The position numbers were made by a program, and so were the translations under genes. Of a stretch of DNA of 64,000 nucleotides, positions 7,814 to 16,077 are shown piece after piece (the stretch's first letter is position 1; every line of letters begins with the position of its first letter). The stretch is taken from assembly GCA_036268425.1 (NCBI GenBank), contig DATAUE010000049.1:1-64000 (forward strand). Direction: 5' to 3'. The notes under the pieces were generated by a model. The model ran no database searches. It was not told the origin of the DNA and saw nothing but the letters and a program-made list of their open reading frames with translations. The DNA is from DATARH01 sp036268425. Its GTDB lineage: Bacteria > Pseudomonadota > Alphaproteobacteria > ATCC43930 > CGMCC-115725.

Positions 7814-9199
7814 ATGTTGGAACTGCTCGAACGGCAGCAGCGGCTGACCGGCAATCAGAAAAAGATCGTCGCGGCTGCCGTGATCGGCGACATGCTCGAC
7901 TACTTTGATTTCGGTCTGATCGGCTACGCCCTGGCGTTTATTGTCGGGCCCTGGCACCTGACCTACGGCCAGTCCGCGATGATCCTGCTGACCTCCGGGA
8001 TCGGCGGTATTCCCGGCGCGCTGTTTTACGGCTGGCTCGCCGACCGCATCGGGCGGCGCACCGTCTTTATTGTGACGGCGTTGAATTTTTCGCTGGCGAC
8101 CGGAATCATGGCGCTGACGCCGGACAATGGCGGGTGGATTTTTCTCAGCGTCTGCCGGTTTTTTGTCGGGTTCGGTGTCGCCGGCCTGTTCACCGTCGAC
8201 CTGCCGCTCGTCCAGGAATTTGTGCCGACCTCAAAGCGCGGCTTTGTCGGCGGGCTGGTGACATCGTTGCTGCCGATCGGCGCCATCATGGGCGCTTCGC
8301 TCGGCGCCTTTGCAACGCCGCTGATCGGCTGGCGTGGCCTTTTCGCGGTCGGGTTGCTGCCGGCTGCGATCACCCTGTTGATCCGCGCCTGGGTCCCGGA
8401 ATCGCCACGCTGGCTGATGCGCATGGGGCGGACCGAGGAGGCGCGACACTCGCTGGCCTGGGCGCTCGAAATCGACCCGGCGGCGATCCAGCTTCCGACC
8501 GAGTTGCCGGAAGCGCAACCGGCGGCATGGCGCGATCTGTTCCGCTTTCCGCGCAGCGTCGCGCTCTCCTGCCTGACCAATCTCGGCGTGCAGTCCGGCT
8601 CGATCGGCATCGGCTTATGGAGCACGACGCTGCTGGTGCTGCTGCTCAAGATAGGGCCGGCGGAGGCCTCTTACCTGATGATTTTCGCCAGCATCGCTGG
8701 GCTGGCGGGGCGCTTTGTCTTTTCCTATCTGTCGGACGCGATCGGGCGCAAGCCCTCCGGCGTGCTGCTCGGCTTCGGCGCCGCGGCGTCGCTGGCTGCG
8801 GCGGGCCATTGGCACGACAGCTATATTGGGTCGCTGTCGGTCTTCTATCTGATGCTGTTTGGGCAGCGCTTTTTCGGCGATGGCGGCTACGCCGTGGTCG
8901 GCCCCTATTCGGCGGAAGTATGGCCGTCGAGCCTGCGCGCCAGCGGCATGGGGTTCGGTTTTGGTATCGGCAATTTCGGCAAGATCATCGGGCCGCTTGG
9001 TCTCGCATTGATTGTCGGTTCCAGCGACGTCATCGCGCCCAAGGCGACGATCGCCGCGATCGAGCCGGCGATGCTGTACCTCGCCGCCTGGTACGCAATG
9101 GCTGGGGTCGTCTATCTGATTCTCGGTATCGAGACGCGCGGCCGCACGCTCGAAGAACTCGACGAGGCCTTGCTGCGTTCCCAGACTGCCAGGGTGTAG
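7814..9199 (+). CDS. MFS transporter (sugar/aromatic-acid:H+ symporter type)
   Basis: 461-residue major facilitator protein with 12 predicted membrane helices. The MFS loop signature between TM2 and TM3 is GWLADRIGRR; the loop after TM6 carries PESPRWLMRMGR and the C-half repeats SYLSDAIGRKPSG. Together these place it in the sugar-porter/AAHS/metabolite:H+ symporter group. The start at 7814 follows GGGAGGGG, so the 20 extra upstream codons are rejected. An Asp in TM1 (IGDMLDYFDFGLIGYAL) is typical of proton-coupled members. The substrate cannot be read from the sequence. It converges with the anti-sigma factor gene. Confidence 0.82.
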   Translation: MLELLERQQRLTGNQKKIVAAAVIGDMLDYFDFGLIGYALAFIVGPWHLTYGQSAMILLTSGIGGIPGALFYGWLADRIGRRTVFIVTALNFSLATGIMALTPDNGGWIFLSVCRFFVGFGVAGLFTVDLPLVQEFVPTSKRGFVGGLVTSLLPIGAIMGASLGAFATPLIGWRGLFAVGLLPAAITLLIRAWVPESPRWLMRMGRTEEARHSLAWALEIDPAAIQLPTELPEAQPAAWRDLFRFPRSVALSCLTNLGVQSGSIGIGLWSTTLLVLLLKIGPAEASYLMIFASIAGLAGRFVFSYLSDAIGRKPSGVLLGFGAAASLAAAGHWHDSYIGSLSVFYLMLFGQRFFGDGGYAVVGPYSAEVWPSSLRASGMGFGFGIGNFGKIIGPLGLALIVGSSDVIAPKATIAAIEPAMLYLAAWYAMAGVVYLILGIETRGRTLEELDEALLRSQTARV

Positions 9200-9250
9200 G
9201 CCTTTCCCGTCCCGCCGACGCAATCGCCGACGCGAACGCGGGAACTTGCA

Positions 9251-10168
9251 TCAAATGGCGTCGAGCTGCCAGGCGACGTCGTTGGCGATGCCCCAGAGAT
9301 AGCCGATATCGGTCTGCCCGACGAGCGCGTAAGCGCGGCCCTGATGGCGCCAGTAGAGCATGTTGACATCCTGCCGGCGATCGAAGGTCGGTTGCATGTC
9401 GGCCTGTTTCGAGCCGCTGATGACGAGGCTCAGCGAGCCGATCGCCTTGTTGTCGGTGCCGTAGACGAGTTGCGCCGCCGGCCGCCCATCGACAACGATC
9501 AGGCGCGCGCCGCGGAATGTCAGCCCCCAGGGCTTCAGATCCGGCAGCCGCATCTGCTGCGGCAGGCTCTGGCTGATTTTTTGCAGCGCCTCGCGCGGAT
9601 CATTGGTGGCCGGCACGTCAATCAGCTTGTTGTCGCCGGCATTCGCCAGAAGCTTGTAGTAACCCGCCGCGTTATCAAGCCAGATATTGTTCGCCTCGGA
9701 GGCCATTGCCTGGCGACCCGCGGAGCCGGCCGTGTTGAACAGCGTCAGGCCGAGATAGCTGCCGGCGCCGCCGAACGCGATGCCAAACAGCCCGGCCGCT
9801 GCGGCGAGCCCATAATACCAGCGGCGCTGCATCGGTGCGGCGGTACGTTCCGGCCGCTTCAACATAAGAATTTGCGCTTCCTGCGACGCCCGATCACTGC
9901 CGAGCGTTTCCCCGTCAAGCGTTTCCCCGTCAAGCGTTTCGCCGCGGGCAGCGGCAAGCAGCCGCTCCGGCACTGGTTCGTTGATGATATCCGCATAGGC
10001 GTGGCGCGCCAGATCGCCCGACTGGGCCAGGGCCGCGAGGCGCTCGCGTCCAGCTGGATCGGCACTGACCCAGGCCTCGACGTGCTGCCGCTCTACAGGG
10101 TCGAGTTCGTCGTCAAGATAGGCGATCAGCGCCTCGTCGCTGTGCGCTTCGTCACTGCGCTTCTGCAT
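9251..10168 (-). CDS. membrane-anchored anti-sigma factor (FecR/RskA-like)
   Basis: 305 residues: a cytoplasmic N-terminal anti-sigma domain (HSDEALIAYLDDELDPVERQ), an unstructured linker with a GETLD repeat at about 76-89, one membrane helix at about 118-141, and a periplasmic C-terminal domain. There is no HxxxCxxC zinc motif, so it belongs to the non-zinc class. The start at 10168 follows GGAGGAC and overlaps the end of the sigma gene by 17 bases, showing translational coupling. The role inferred is to hold the adjacent ECF sigma factor at the membrane until a signal is sensed in the periplasm. Confidence 0.8.
   Translation of the reverse strand: MQKRSDEAHSDEALIAYLDDELDPVERQHVEAWVSADPAGRERLAALAQSGDLARHAYADIINEPVPERLLAAARGETLDGETLDGETLGSDRASQEAQILMLKRPERTAAPMQRRWYYGLAAAAGLFGIAFGGAGSYLGLTLFNTAGSAGRQAMASEANNIWLDNAAGYYKLLANAGDNKLIDVPATNDPREALQKISQSLPQQMRLPDLKPWGLTFRGARLIVVDGRPAAQLVYGTDNKAIGSLSLVISGSKQADMQPTFDRRQDVNMLYWRHQGRAYALVGQTDIGYLWGIANDVAWQLDAI
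9904..9943 (-). repeat. in-frame 15-base tandem repeat within anti-sigma linker
   Basis: Two exact 15-base units (plus strand CGTTTCCCCGTCAAG) followed by a partial third encode GETLD-GETLD-GETLG. Being a multiple of three, copy-number changes would alter linker length without breaking the frame. Confidence 0.85.
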
Positions 10169-10739
10169 TTTTCGTCCTCCCGCGGATCCCTCCGCCGGCA
10201 TCCAGTTGCTGCTGCAACGCCACCCGCGCCCGTGCGAGGCGGCTCATGATCGTGCCGACCGGCACGCCTGCCACCTCCGCCGCTTCCTTGTAGCTGAGCC
10301 CTTCGACGGTCACGAGCATGAGGGTTGCCCGCTGGTCGGTCGGCAGCAAATCGATCGCCTCTCTGACCTCGGCCAAGGCAATGCGTGCCTCGACACGCCG
10401 CACCGGCGCATCGGTTCCGAGGCGTTCTTCGGCGACCTCGTCATCTTCCTTGCGGACGCTGCGGGCGCGTAGCTGATCGATCCAAATGGTCTGCACGATA
10501 CGAAACATCCAACTGTCGAACCGCGTACCCTCCTGAAACTGATGCTCACGCATCAAGGCTCGTTCGCACGCGGCCTGGACGAGATCATCGGCTTCGGTGA
10601 CCGACCGGGTCAGGCCGCGAGCAAACCGGCGCAGTCTCGGCAACACCGCTATCAGCTGATCGCCGAACCGGCTGCTTGCCGGTGTTTTGCGTTCAGCCTG
10701 GCGAGATACCGGCTCCGCTTGTTTCCAACGAAACGACAA
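10152..10739 (-). CDS. ECF-type RNA polymerase sigma factor
   Basis: 195-residue sigma-70-family factor with region 2 (RFARGLTRSVTEADDLVQ, FDSWMFRIVQTIWIDQLRAR) and region 4 (LPTDQRATLMLVTVEGLSY, GVPVGTIMSRLARAR). It lacks sigma regions 1 and 3, as ECF factors do. I choose the TTG at 10739 because AAGGAGG lies just upstream; the frame is open for another 36 codons with no ribosome site. It is co-transcribed with, and overlaps, the membrane anti-sigma factor that follows. A GGAATAA word lies on its strand at 10756-10762, reminiscent of ECF -35 boxes, but no matching -10 is convincing. Confidence 0.85.
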   Translation of the reverse strand: MSFRWKQAEPVSRQAERKTPASSRFGDQLIAVLPRLRRFARGLTRSVTEADDLVQAACERALMREHQFQEGTRFDSWMFRIVQTIWIDQLRARSVRKEDDEVAEERLGTDAPVRRVEARIALAEVREAIDLLPTDQRATLMLVTVEGLSYKEAAEVAGVPVGTIMSRLARARVALQQQLDAGGGIRGRTKNAEAQ

Positions 10740-11204
10740 CGCGCCTCCTTGTGGTTTATTCCGGTCCGCGACCGGGCGCGTATCGCGGTTGGCGGTGATG
10801 GCACGAACGACCCTCAGCGCGCGGCCCTCGATAAACCGGGTGTGCAACGCTGAATGCAGAGGCGGAACGCATCGCTAAATCCTAGCATGCCCGCGAGGCG
10901 GCTCCAATCCGCGGAAAAAAATCGGCCGCATGGCCGATTGGCTGGGGCGGCGCACCCATGCGGGGTTGGCCCTTTTCAAATTCGCCGGCTCGCGCCATTG
11001 TGCAGAGCAGCAGCGTACGCTACCTACCGGACGGATTTTCATCATGCGAATGGCGGCCACCAGAGGAACCCAGCTTCGCGTTTGACCCTCGCGATTGATC
11101 GCGGACATGCGTAACCAGGCGAGCGCAACTTCGCTGCATCGGTGCCCTGAACAGCCGGCAACATCATTACATCAGGTTCCAACAGCCAACGGAAACGGGA
11201 GGCG
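10740..11204. other. divergent intergenic region between sigma factor and pntAA
   Basis: About 465 bases with no gene I can support. It must hold the promoters of the sigma/anti-sigma operon (leftward) and the transhydrogenase operon (rightward). It contains a leftward GGAATAA word at 10756-10762, no strong hairpin and no recognised riboswitch. Short open frames here have no ribosome site or family resemblance. Confidence 0.5.
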
Positions 11205-12389
11205 ATGAAGATCGCCATCATCAAGGAACGGCGTGCGCACGAGCGGCGTGTCGCGGCATCGCCCGATACGGTCAAGGGCATGGTCGGAATGGGTGTTGAG
11301 CCGGCCGTCGAAAGCGGCGCCGGAGCACAGGCCTACTTCACCGACGACGCATATCGCGCCGCCGGAGCGACGATCGTCGGCGACGCGGCGGCGGCGCTGA
11401 ACGGTGCCGACATCGTTCTTAAGGTGCAGCGCCCGATACTGGGTGACGCGGCCGGCGAGCTCCGGCTGATCGGCCGCGGTGCGGCGCTGGTCGGGATGCT
11501 CGCGCCGCTGGATCATGCCGACGAGGTCAAGGCCTACGCCGATGCCGGCATTGCCGCCGTCGCGATGGAATTGATCCCGCGCATCACTCGCGCCCAGACG
11601 ATGGACGTGCTGTCGTCGCAGGCGAACCTCGCCGGCTACAAGTCGGTGCTTGACGCCGCCGAGGAGTTCGGCCGCGCGTTGCCGATGATGATGACCGCAG
11701 CCGGCACGATCAAGGCCGCCCGCGTACTGGTGATGGGCGCCGGGGTCGCCGGGTTGCAGGCAATCGCGACCGCACGGCGGCTCGGCGCGATCGTCAGCGC
11801 GACCGATGTGCGCGCCGCTGCCAAGGAACAGGTCGAAAGCCTTGGCGCGACCTTTATCACAGTCGACGAGGCGGCGGCGCGGTCCGCCGAGACGGCCGGC
11901 GGCTATGCCCGCGAAATGGGCGAGGATTACCAGCGCCGGCAGCGCGAAAAGATTACTGAAGCGCTGCGTCGCACCGATATCGTGATCTGTACGGCACTGA
12001 TACCCGGGCGCCGCGCGCCTGTGCTGTTGAGCGGTGAGATGGTCGCCGGGATGGCGCCGGGCTCGGTCGTCGTCGACCTCGCGGTCGAGGCCGGCGGCAA
12101 TGTCGAAGGCAGCCGTCCGGGTGAAATCGCGGTCACCGCCAACGGCGTCAAGCTGGTCGGACACCTCAATGTGCCATCGCGCATTCCGGTCGACGCCAGC
12201 CAGCTTTACGCGCGCAACCTGCTGGCGTTTCTGGCGCTGATCGTCAAGGAAGGCCAGTTGCGCATCGACACGTCGGATGAAATCGTCAAGGCCGCGCTGT
12301 TGACCCTCGACGGCGCCGTCGTCCATCCCTCCTTTGTTCCGACGCCGGCCCCGGAAACATTACCGGCAACGCCCGGCACGGCCGGCTGA
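11205..12389 (+). CDS. pntAA: NAD(P) transhydrogenase subunit alpha, part 1 (NAD-binding)
   Basis: 394 residues forming domain I of proton-translocating transhydrogenase. The domain has an alanine-dehydrogenase-like fold with N-terminal KIAIIKERRAHERRVAASPD and the NAD Rossmann loop GAGVAGLQAIATARRLGA. VLSSQANLAGYKSVL and a HLNVPSR block are also family landmarks. It passes hydride between NADH and NADP+ with the membrane subunits. As in Rhodospirillum and other alphaproteobacteria, the alpha chain is split: this soluble part ends with a Pro/Ala-rich tail and the membrane part is the next gene, 10 bases downstream. The ATG follows a GGGAGGCG ribosome site. Confidence 0.95.
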   Translation: MKIAIIKERRAHERRVAASPDTVKGMVGMGVEPAVESGAGAQAYFTDDAYRAAGATIVGDAAAALNGADIVLKVQRPILGDAAGELRLIGRGAALVGMLAPLDHADEVKAYADAGIAAVAMELIPRITRAQTMDVLSSQANLAGYKSVLDAAEEFGRALPMMMTAAGTIKAARVLVMGAGVAGLQAIATARRLGAIVSATDVRAAAKEQVESLGATFITVDEAAARSAETAGGYAREMGEDYQRRQREKITEALRRTDIVICTALIPGRRAPVLLSGEMVAGMAPGSVVVDLAVEAGGNVEGSRPGEIAVTANGVKLVGHLNVPSRIPVDASQLYARNLLAFLALIVKEGQLRIDTSDEIVKAALLTLDGAVVHPSFVPTPAPETLPATPGTAG

Positions 12390-12399
12390 CGGAGACGTC

Positions 12400-12807
12400 A
12401 TGGCAGACCCCGCAACACTTTCGCAACGGGCCGGCGAACTCGCCGGCGATGCCAATGCCTTGTCGCACAATCTCGACGCGCTGTCGCAGCAACTGACGAT
12501 GGTGACGCAGCACGGCGTTCATGCCGGCACGCCGTTCGTGTTTGAGTTGACGGTGTTCGTACTCGCCGTATTTGTCGGTTATTACGTCGTGTGGCGGGTG
12601 ACCCCGGCATTGCATTCGCCGCTGATGAGCGTCACCAACGCCGTGTCGAGCGTCATCATCGTCGGCGCGCTGATCGCCGCCGGGCCGGTCGGCGTCAGCT
12701 TTTCCAAGGTCATGGGGTTTGTTGCGGTGACCCTGGCCGCGGTCAATATTTTCGGCGGCTTTATCGTTACCCAGCGAATGCTGCAGATGTTTCAGCGCAA
12801 AAAGTAG
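12400..12807 (+). CDS. pntAB: NAD(P) transhydrogenase subunit alpha, part 2 (membrane)
   Basis: 135 residues with three to four membrane helices (FELTVFVLAVFVGYYVVW, VIIVGALIAAGPVGVSFSKV, GFVAVTLAAVNIFGGFIVTQ). The sequence ends in RMLQMFQRKK, the usual end of the PntA membrane part. A short amphipathic N-terminal helix precedes it. It provides part of the proton channel (domain II). I start at ATG 12400 after CGGAG; the frame is open further upstream into pntAA but without support. pntB follows 10 bases later. Confidence 0.93.
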   Translation: MADPATLSQRAGELAGDANALSHNLDALSQQLTMVTQHGVHAGTPFVFELTVFVLAVFVGYYVVWRVTPALHSPLMSVTNAVSSVIIVGALIAAGPVGVSFSKVMGFVAVTLAAVNIFGGFIVTQRMLQMFQRKK

Positions 12808-12817
12808 CGGGGCGGCG

Positions 12818-14212
12818 GTGAGCGAGAATCTTTCAGCCTTCCTGTACCTGGTCGCCTCGATCTGTTTCATCATGGCCTTGCGCGGCCTGTCGTCGCCGGA
12901 TACGGCACGGAACGGCAATTTCTTCGGCATTGCCGGCATGGTGATCGCGGTCGGCACGACGCTGGCGACCCCGGCGGTGGTGAGTTGGTGGCTGATCCTG
13001 CTCGGTCTCGTGATCGGCGGTTCGATCGGCACCTATATCGCGCGCCAGATCCAGATGACGGCACTGCCGCAGCTGGTCGCCGCGTTTCACAGCCTTGTCG
13101 GTCTTGCCGCCGTGTGCGTCGCGTCGGCTGCGTTTGCCGCGCCGGAGGCTTACGGCATCGGCGTCACCGGGCAGATTCATCAGGCTAGCCTTGTCGAAAT
13201 GGCGCTTGGGCTGATGATCGGCGCCATCACCTTTACCGGCTCGATCGTCGCATTCGCGAAATTGCAGGGGCTGGTGTCCGGCGCGCCGCTGACCTTTACC
13301 GCACAGCACCTGCTCAACGCCGCGCTCGGCGTGCTGCTGATCGCGCTGATCGCGGTGTTCGTCACGACCGAATCGCCGGCGGCGTTCTGGCTGCTGACGC
13401 TGCTGGCATTGGCGTTCGGGTTTCTGCTGATCATGCCGATCGGCGGCGCCGACATGCCGGTCGTGATTTCGATGCTCAATTCCTACTCCGGCTGGGCGGC
13501 TTGCGGCATCGGCTTTACGCTGTCCAACAGCCTGTTGATCATCACCGGCGCCCTGGTCGGTTCGTCGGGCGCGATCCTCAGCTATGTCATGTGCAAGGGG
13601 ATGAACCGCTCGATCTTCAATGTGATCCTGGGCGGGTTCGGCGGCGAGGCGGCCGCGGCGGGCGGCGGTCAGGGCGTCGGCGACCGCCTTGTCAAATCCG
13701 GCAGCGCCGAGGACGCCGCGTTCATTATGAAAAACGCCGGATCGATCATCATCGTGCCGGGCTACGGCATGGCTGTGGCGCAGGCGCAGCACGCGCTGCG
13801 TGAGATGGTCGACGACCTAAAAAAAGATGGCGTCAAGGTGCGCTACGCGATCCACCCGGTGGCCGGGCGCATGCCGGGGCACATGAATGTGCTGCTCGCT
13901 GAAGCCAACGTGCCGTATGACGACGTTCTCGAACTCGATGAGATCAATCGCGATTTCGCGGCGACCGACATTGCCTTTGTGATCGGCGCCAACGATGTGA
14001 CCAACCCGGCCGCCAAGACGGACACCACATCGCCGATCTACGGCATGCCGATCCTCGACGTCGAGCGCGCCAAGACCGTTCTGTTCGTCAAGCGCTCGAT
14101 GGCGTCAGGCTATGCCGGCGTCGAGAACGAATTGTTCTTCCGCGACAACACGATGATGTTGTTCGGCGACGCCAAAAAGATGTGTGAGGAAATCGTCAAG
14201 TCGCTGGAGTAG
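12818..14212 (+). CDS. pntB: NAD(P) transhydrogenase subunit beta
   Basis: 464 residues: eight or nine membrane helices in the first 260 residues (domain II, proton path) and a soluble NADP-binding domain III. Domain III contains IIVPGYGMAVAQAQHALREM, HPVAGRMPGHMNVLLAEA, IGANDVTNPAA and a C-terminal KRSMASGYAGVENELF, all PntB signatures. Start codon is GTG. It is the last gene of the operon pntAA-pntAB-pntB, which uses the proton gradient to make NADPH. A perfect 27-base inverted repeat lies 60 bases past the stop. Confidence 0.95.
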   Translation: MSENLSAFLYLVASICFIMALRGLSSPDTARNGNFFGIAGMVIAVGTTLATPAVVSWWLILLGLVIGGSIGTYIARQIQMTALPQLVAAFHSLVGLAAVCVASAAFAAPEAYGIGVTGQIHQASLVEMALGLMIGAITFTGSIVAFAKLQGLVSGAPLTFTAQHLLNAALGVLLIALIAVFVTTESPAAFWLLTLLALAFGFLLIMPIGGADMPVVISMLNSYSGWAACGIGFTLSNSLLIITGALVGSSGAILSYVMCKGMNRSIFNVILGGFGGEAAAAGGGQGVGDRLVKSGSAEDAAFIMKNAGSIIIVPGYGMAVAQAQHALREMVDDLKKDGVKVRYAIHPVAGRMPGHMNVLLAEANVPYDDVLELDEINRDFAATDIAFVIGANDVTNPAAKTDTTSPIYGMPILDVERAKTVLFVKRSMASGYAGVENELFFRDNTMMLFGDAKKMCEEIVKSLE

Positions 14213-14271
14213 AGCTGATCGGTTACTCTCGCTTGCTCTATTGGGCCTCGACCGCACTGATCGAAAATAGT

Positions 14272-14352
14272 CGTCATCCCGGCGGAGGCCGGGACCCAAC
14301 GGGCCGTTTGGGAGTTGCTGAAAAGTGGGTCCCGGCCTCCGCCGGGATGACG
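14272..14352. repeat. perfect 27-base inverted repeat (GTCATCCCGGC family)
   Basis: The arms at 14272-14298 and 14326-14352 are exact reverse complements, starting CGTCATCCCGGCGGAGGCCG, with a 27-base loop. It sits in the 324-base gap between the convergent pntB and rpsU genes. It is a full copy of a dispersed palindrome whose degraded relatives lie at 6056 and 54082. The transcript would form a very stable hairpin from either side and may act as a transcription stop or RNA end-protector. Confidence 0.9.
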
Positions 14353-14536
14353 CAGCGGCGTCACAGCAAATCTGATCTTGAGACGCACTATAGAACGGCG
14401 TCAGTCGGACTAACTGCGTAATTTATGCGTGATTAGCGTATCACGAAAATTTAGTGCCGAAATTTTTCAGTCTTTCTACGTCCTCATCAAGGAGGCTGTA
14501 GAAAGCCATATCCATCAGAGAGTTGCCCGGGTGCCC

Positions 14537-14740
14537 CTAGTACCCCTCGCGCTCCATGCGCTTGCGCAGCAATTTGCGGTAGCGGCGCACCGCTTCAGCC
14601 TTTTCGCGGGCGCGGCGTTCGGAGGGCTTTTCGTAATTGCGGCGGAGTTTCATTTCCCGGAACACGCCTTCGCGCTGCATTTTTTTCTTTAAGGCCCGCA
14701 GGGCCTGATCAACGTTGTTGTCGCGAACGAGGACTTGCAC
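14537..14740 (-). CDS. rpsU: 30S ribosomal protein S21
   Basis: 67-residue, very basic protein of the small ribosomal subunit, needed for translation initiation. The sequence begins MQVLVRDNNVDQALRALKKK and has FREMKLRRNYEKPSERRARE, both S21 hallmarks. I choose GTG 14740 as start because S21 proteins begin with QVLVRDNN; GGAG lies about ten bases upstream. It is alone on the minus strand and divergent from the deformylase gene. Confidence 0.95.
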   Translation of the reverse strand: MQVLVRDNNVDQALRALKKKMQREGVFREMKLRRNYEKPSERRAREKAEAVRRYRKLLRKRMEREGY

Positions 14741-14876
14741 GGGGACATCACTCCGCTGTTGGCACGAGGGCGCCGCGCCGATAGCGCAGCCATAAGGGCT
14801 AACACTTAGCACCTCTATCTCTCCCTGTGAAGCCGCGTGGCTTTACCGCGGCGGCCGGGCGCTACATATTCAATGC

Positions 14877-15440
14877 ATGGCTCTATTGAAAATCGCCCGT
14901 ATGGGGCATCCGGTGCTGCGCGCTCCCGCCGCTGCGGTCGACGATCCGACCGCGCCGTGGGTACGCCGGCTGGTCGAGGACATGATCGAGACAATGGAGG
15001 ATGCCGGCGGCACCGGCATCGCGGCGCCGCAGGTTCACGCGCCGCACCGCATCGTCGTCTTCCAGGTCGGCGGCGAGCGGCTTAGCGATTTGCCGGGAGA
15101 CACCGAACAGGACCTGACCGTGCTGATCAACCCGGTCATCGAACCGGTCGGCAACGAGCGCGCGCTTGGTTGGGAGGGTTGTCTGTCGGTGCCGGGCTTG
15201 CGCGGCGTGGTGCCGCGGCATCTGCAAATCCGCTATCGCGGGCTGGCGCTCGACGGCAGCCTCATCGAGCGCGAGGCCGCCGGGTTTCATGCCCGCGTCG
15301 TCCAGCACGAATGCGACCATCTCGACGGCCTGCTGTACCCGCAGCGCATGACCGATCTGCGTTTGTTGGTCTACATTGAGGAATTGCAGCGCCACCCGAT
15401 CGATCTCGTGGCATTTCTCGCCGACAGGGCCGAGGCATGA
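14877..15440 (+). CDS. def: peptide deformylase
   Basis: 187-residue metalloenzyme that removes the formyl group from the N-terminal Met of new proteins. All three family motifs are present: GTGIAAPQV (about residues 45-53), EGCLSVPG with the metal Cys, and QHECDHLDG with the two metal His and catalytic Glu. It overlaps the next gene (COQ9-family) by four bases, so the two are translationally coupled. This is one of possibly several deformylases; fmt is not next to it. Confidence 0.93.
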   Translation: MALLKIARMGHPVLRAPAAAVDDPTAPWVRRLVEDMIETMEDAGGTGIAAPQVHAPHRIVVFQVGGERLSDLPGDTEQDLTVLINPVIEPVGNERALGWEGCLSVPGLRGVVPRHLQIRYRGLALDGSLIEREAAGFHARVVQHECDHLDGLLYPQRMTDLRLLVYIEELQRHPIDLVAFLADRAEA

Positions 15441-16075
15441 AAAGCCCGCAGGCCGAGCGCGACCGCGAGCGCCTGATCGCTGCGATCCTGCCCGATGTCG
15501 CGTTTGACGGCTGGACGACCCGTGCCTTGCGCGGTGCGGCGCAGCGCATCGATATGGCTCCGGCCGAGGCGCGTGCATTGTTCCCACTGGGCGCGGGCGA
15601 CCTCGTCACGGCGTTCAGCCGCTGGGCGGACCGCCAGATGCTGGAACGGCTGGCTGCCGGGGCCGACGAACCGGGCGGCCTGTCGCGCCGTGTCGCGCTG
15701 GCCTTGCGCCTGCGGTTCGAGGTGCTGTTGCCGTGGCGTGAGGCGGTGCGCCGCGGGCTTTCGGTTTTGGCGATGCCGCAGAACGCGCCTCTCAGCCTGC
15801 TGCTGGTTTATGAGACGGTCGATGCGGTGTGGTACGGCGTCGGTGATACGGCGACCGATTTCAGCTTTTACACCAAGCGCATGACACTGGCCGCGCTGCA
15901 CACAGCGGCGACGCTTTATTGGCTCGAGGATCGTTCGCCTGACTTCGCCGATACGCAGGCCTTTATCGATCGCCGGCTGGCAGATTTGCACCGTTTGACC
16001 GGATTGCGCCAGCGCGCCGTCGCCGCCGCGGAGGCAATGCCCAACCCGTTCCGGCTGCTGCGCCCGTCACGCTGA
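15437..16075 (+). CDS. COQ9 family protein
   Basis: 212 residues of the COQ9 family: an N-terminal TetR-like helical part (FDGWTTRALRGAAQRIDM) followed by a lipid-binding C-terminal part with DFSFYTKRMTLAALHTAATL and YWLEDRSPDFADTQAFIDRR, the diagnostic block. In eukaryotes COQ9 presents ubiquinone precursors to the hydroxylases; alphaproteobacterial homologues are assumed to help ubiquinone synthesis. It starts inside the end of def and ends two bases before the convergent purK stop. ubiX lies 3.3 kb away, but in a separate unit. Confidence 0.88.
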   Translation: MKSPQAERDRERLIAAILPDVAFDGWTTRALRGAAQRIDMAPAEARALFPLGAGDLVTAFSRWADRQMLERLAAGADEPGGLSRRVALALRLRFEVLLPWREAVRRGLSVLAMPQNAPLSLLLVYETVDAVWYGVGDTATDFSFYTKRMTLAALHTAATLYWLEDRSPDFADTQAFIDRRLADLHRLTGLRQRAVAAAEAMPNPFRLLRPSR

Positions 16076-16077
16076 GT

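Noticed and set aside
11172..12326. Long minus-strand open frame opposite pntAA
   Set aside because: Shadow of pntAA; composition is His/Arg/Asp-rich as in antisense frames and no motif is present.
11205..14212. Split pntA as a frameshift
   Set aside because: The two-part alpha subunit (pntAA, pntAB) is the normal alphaproteobacterial form, each with its own start and ribosome site.
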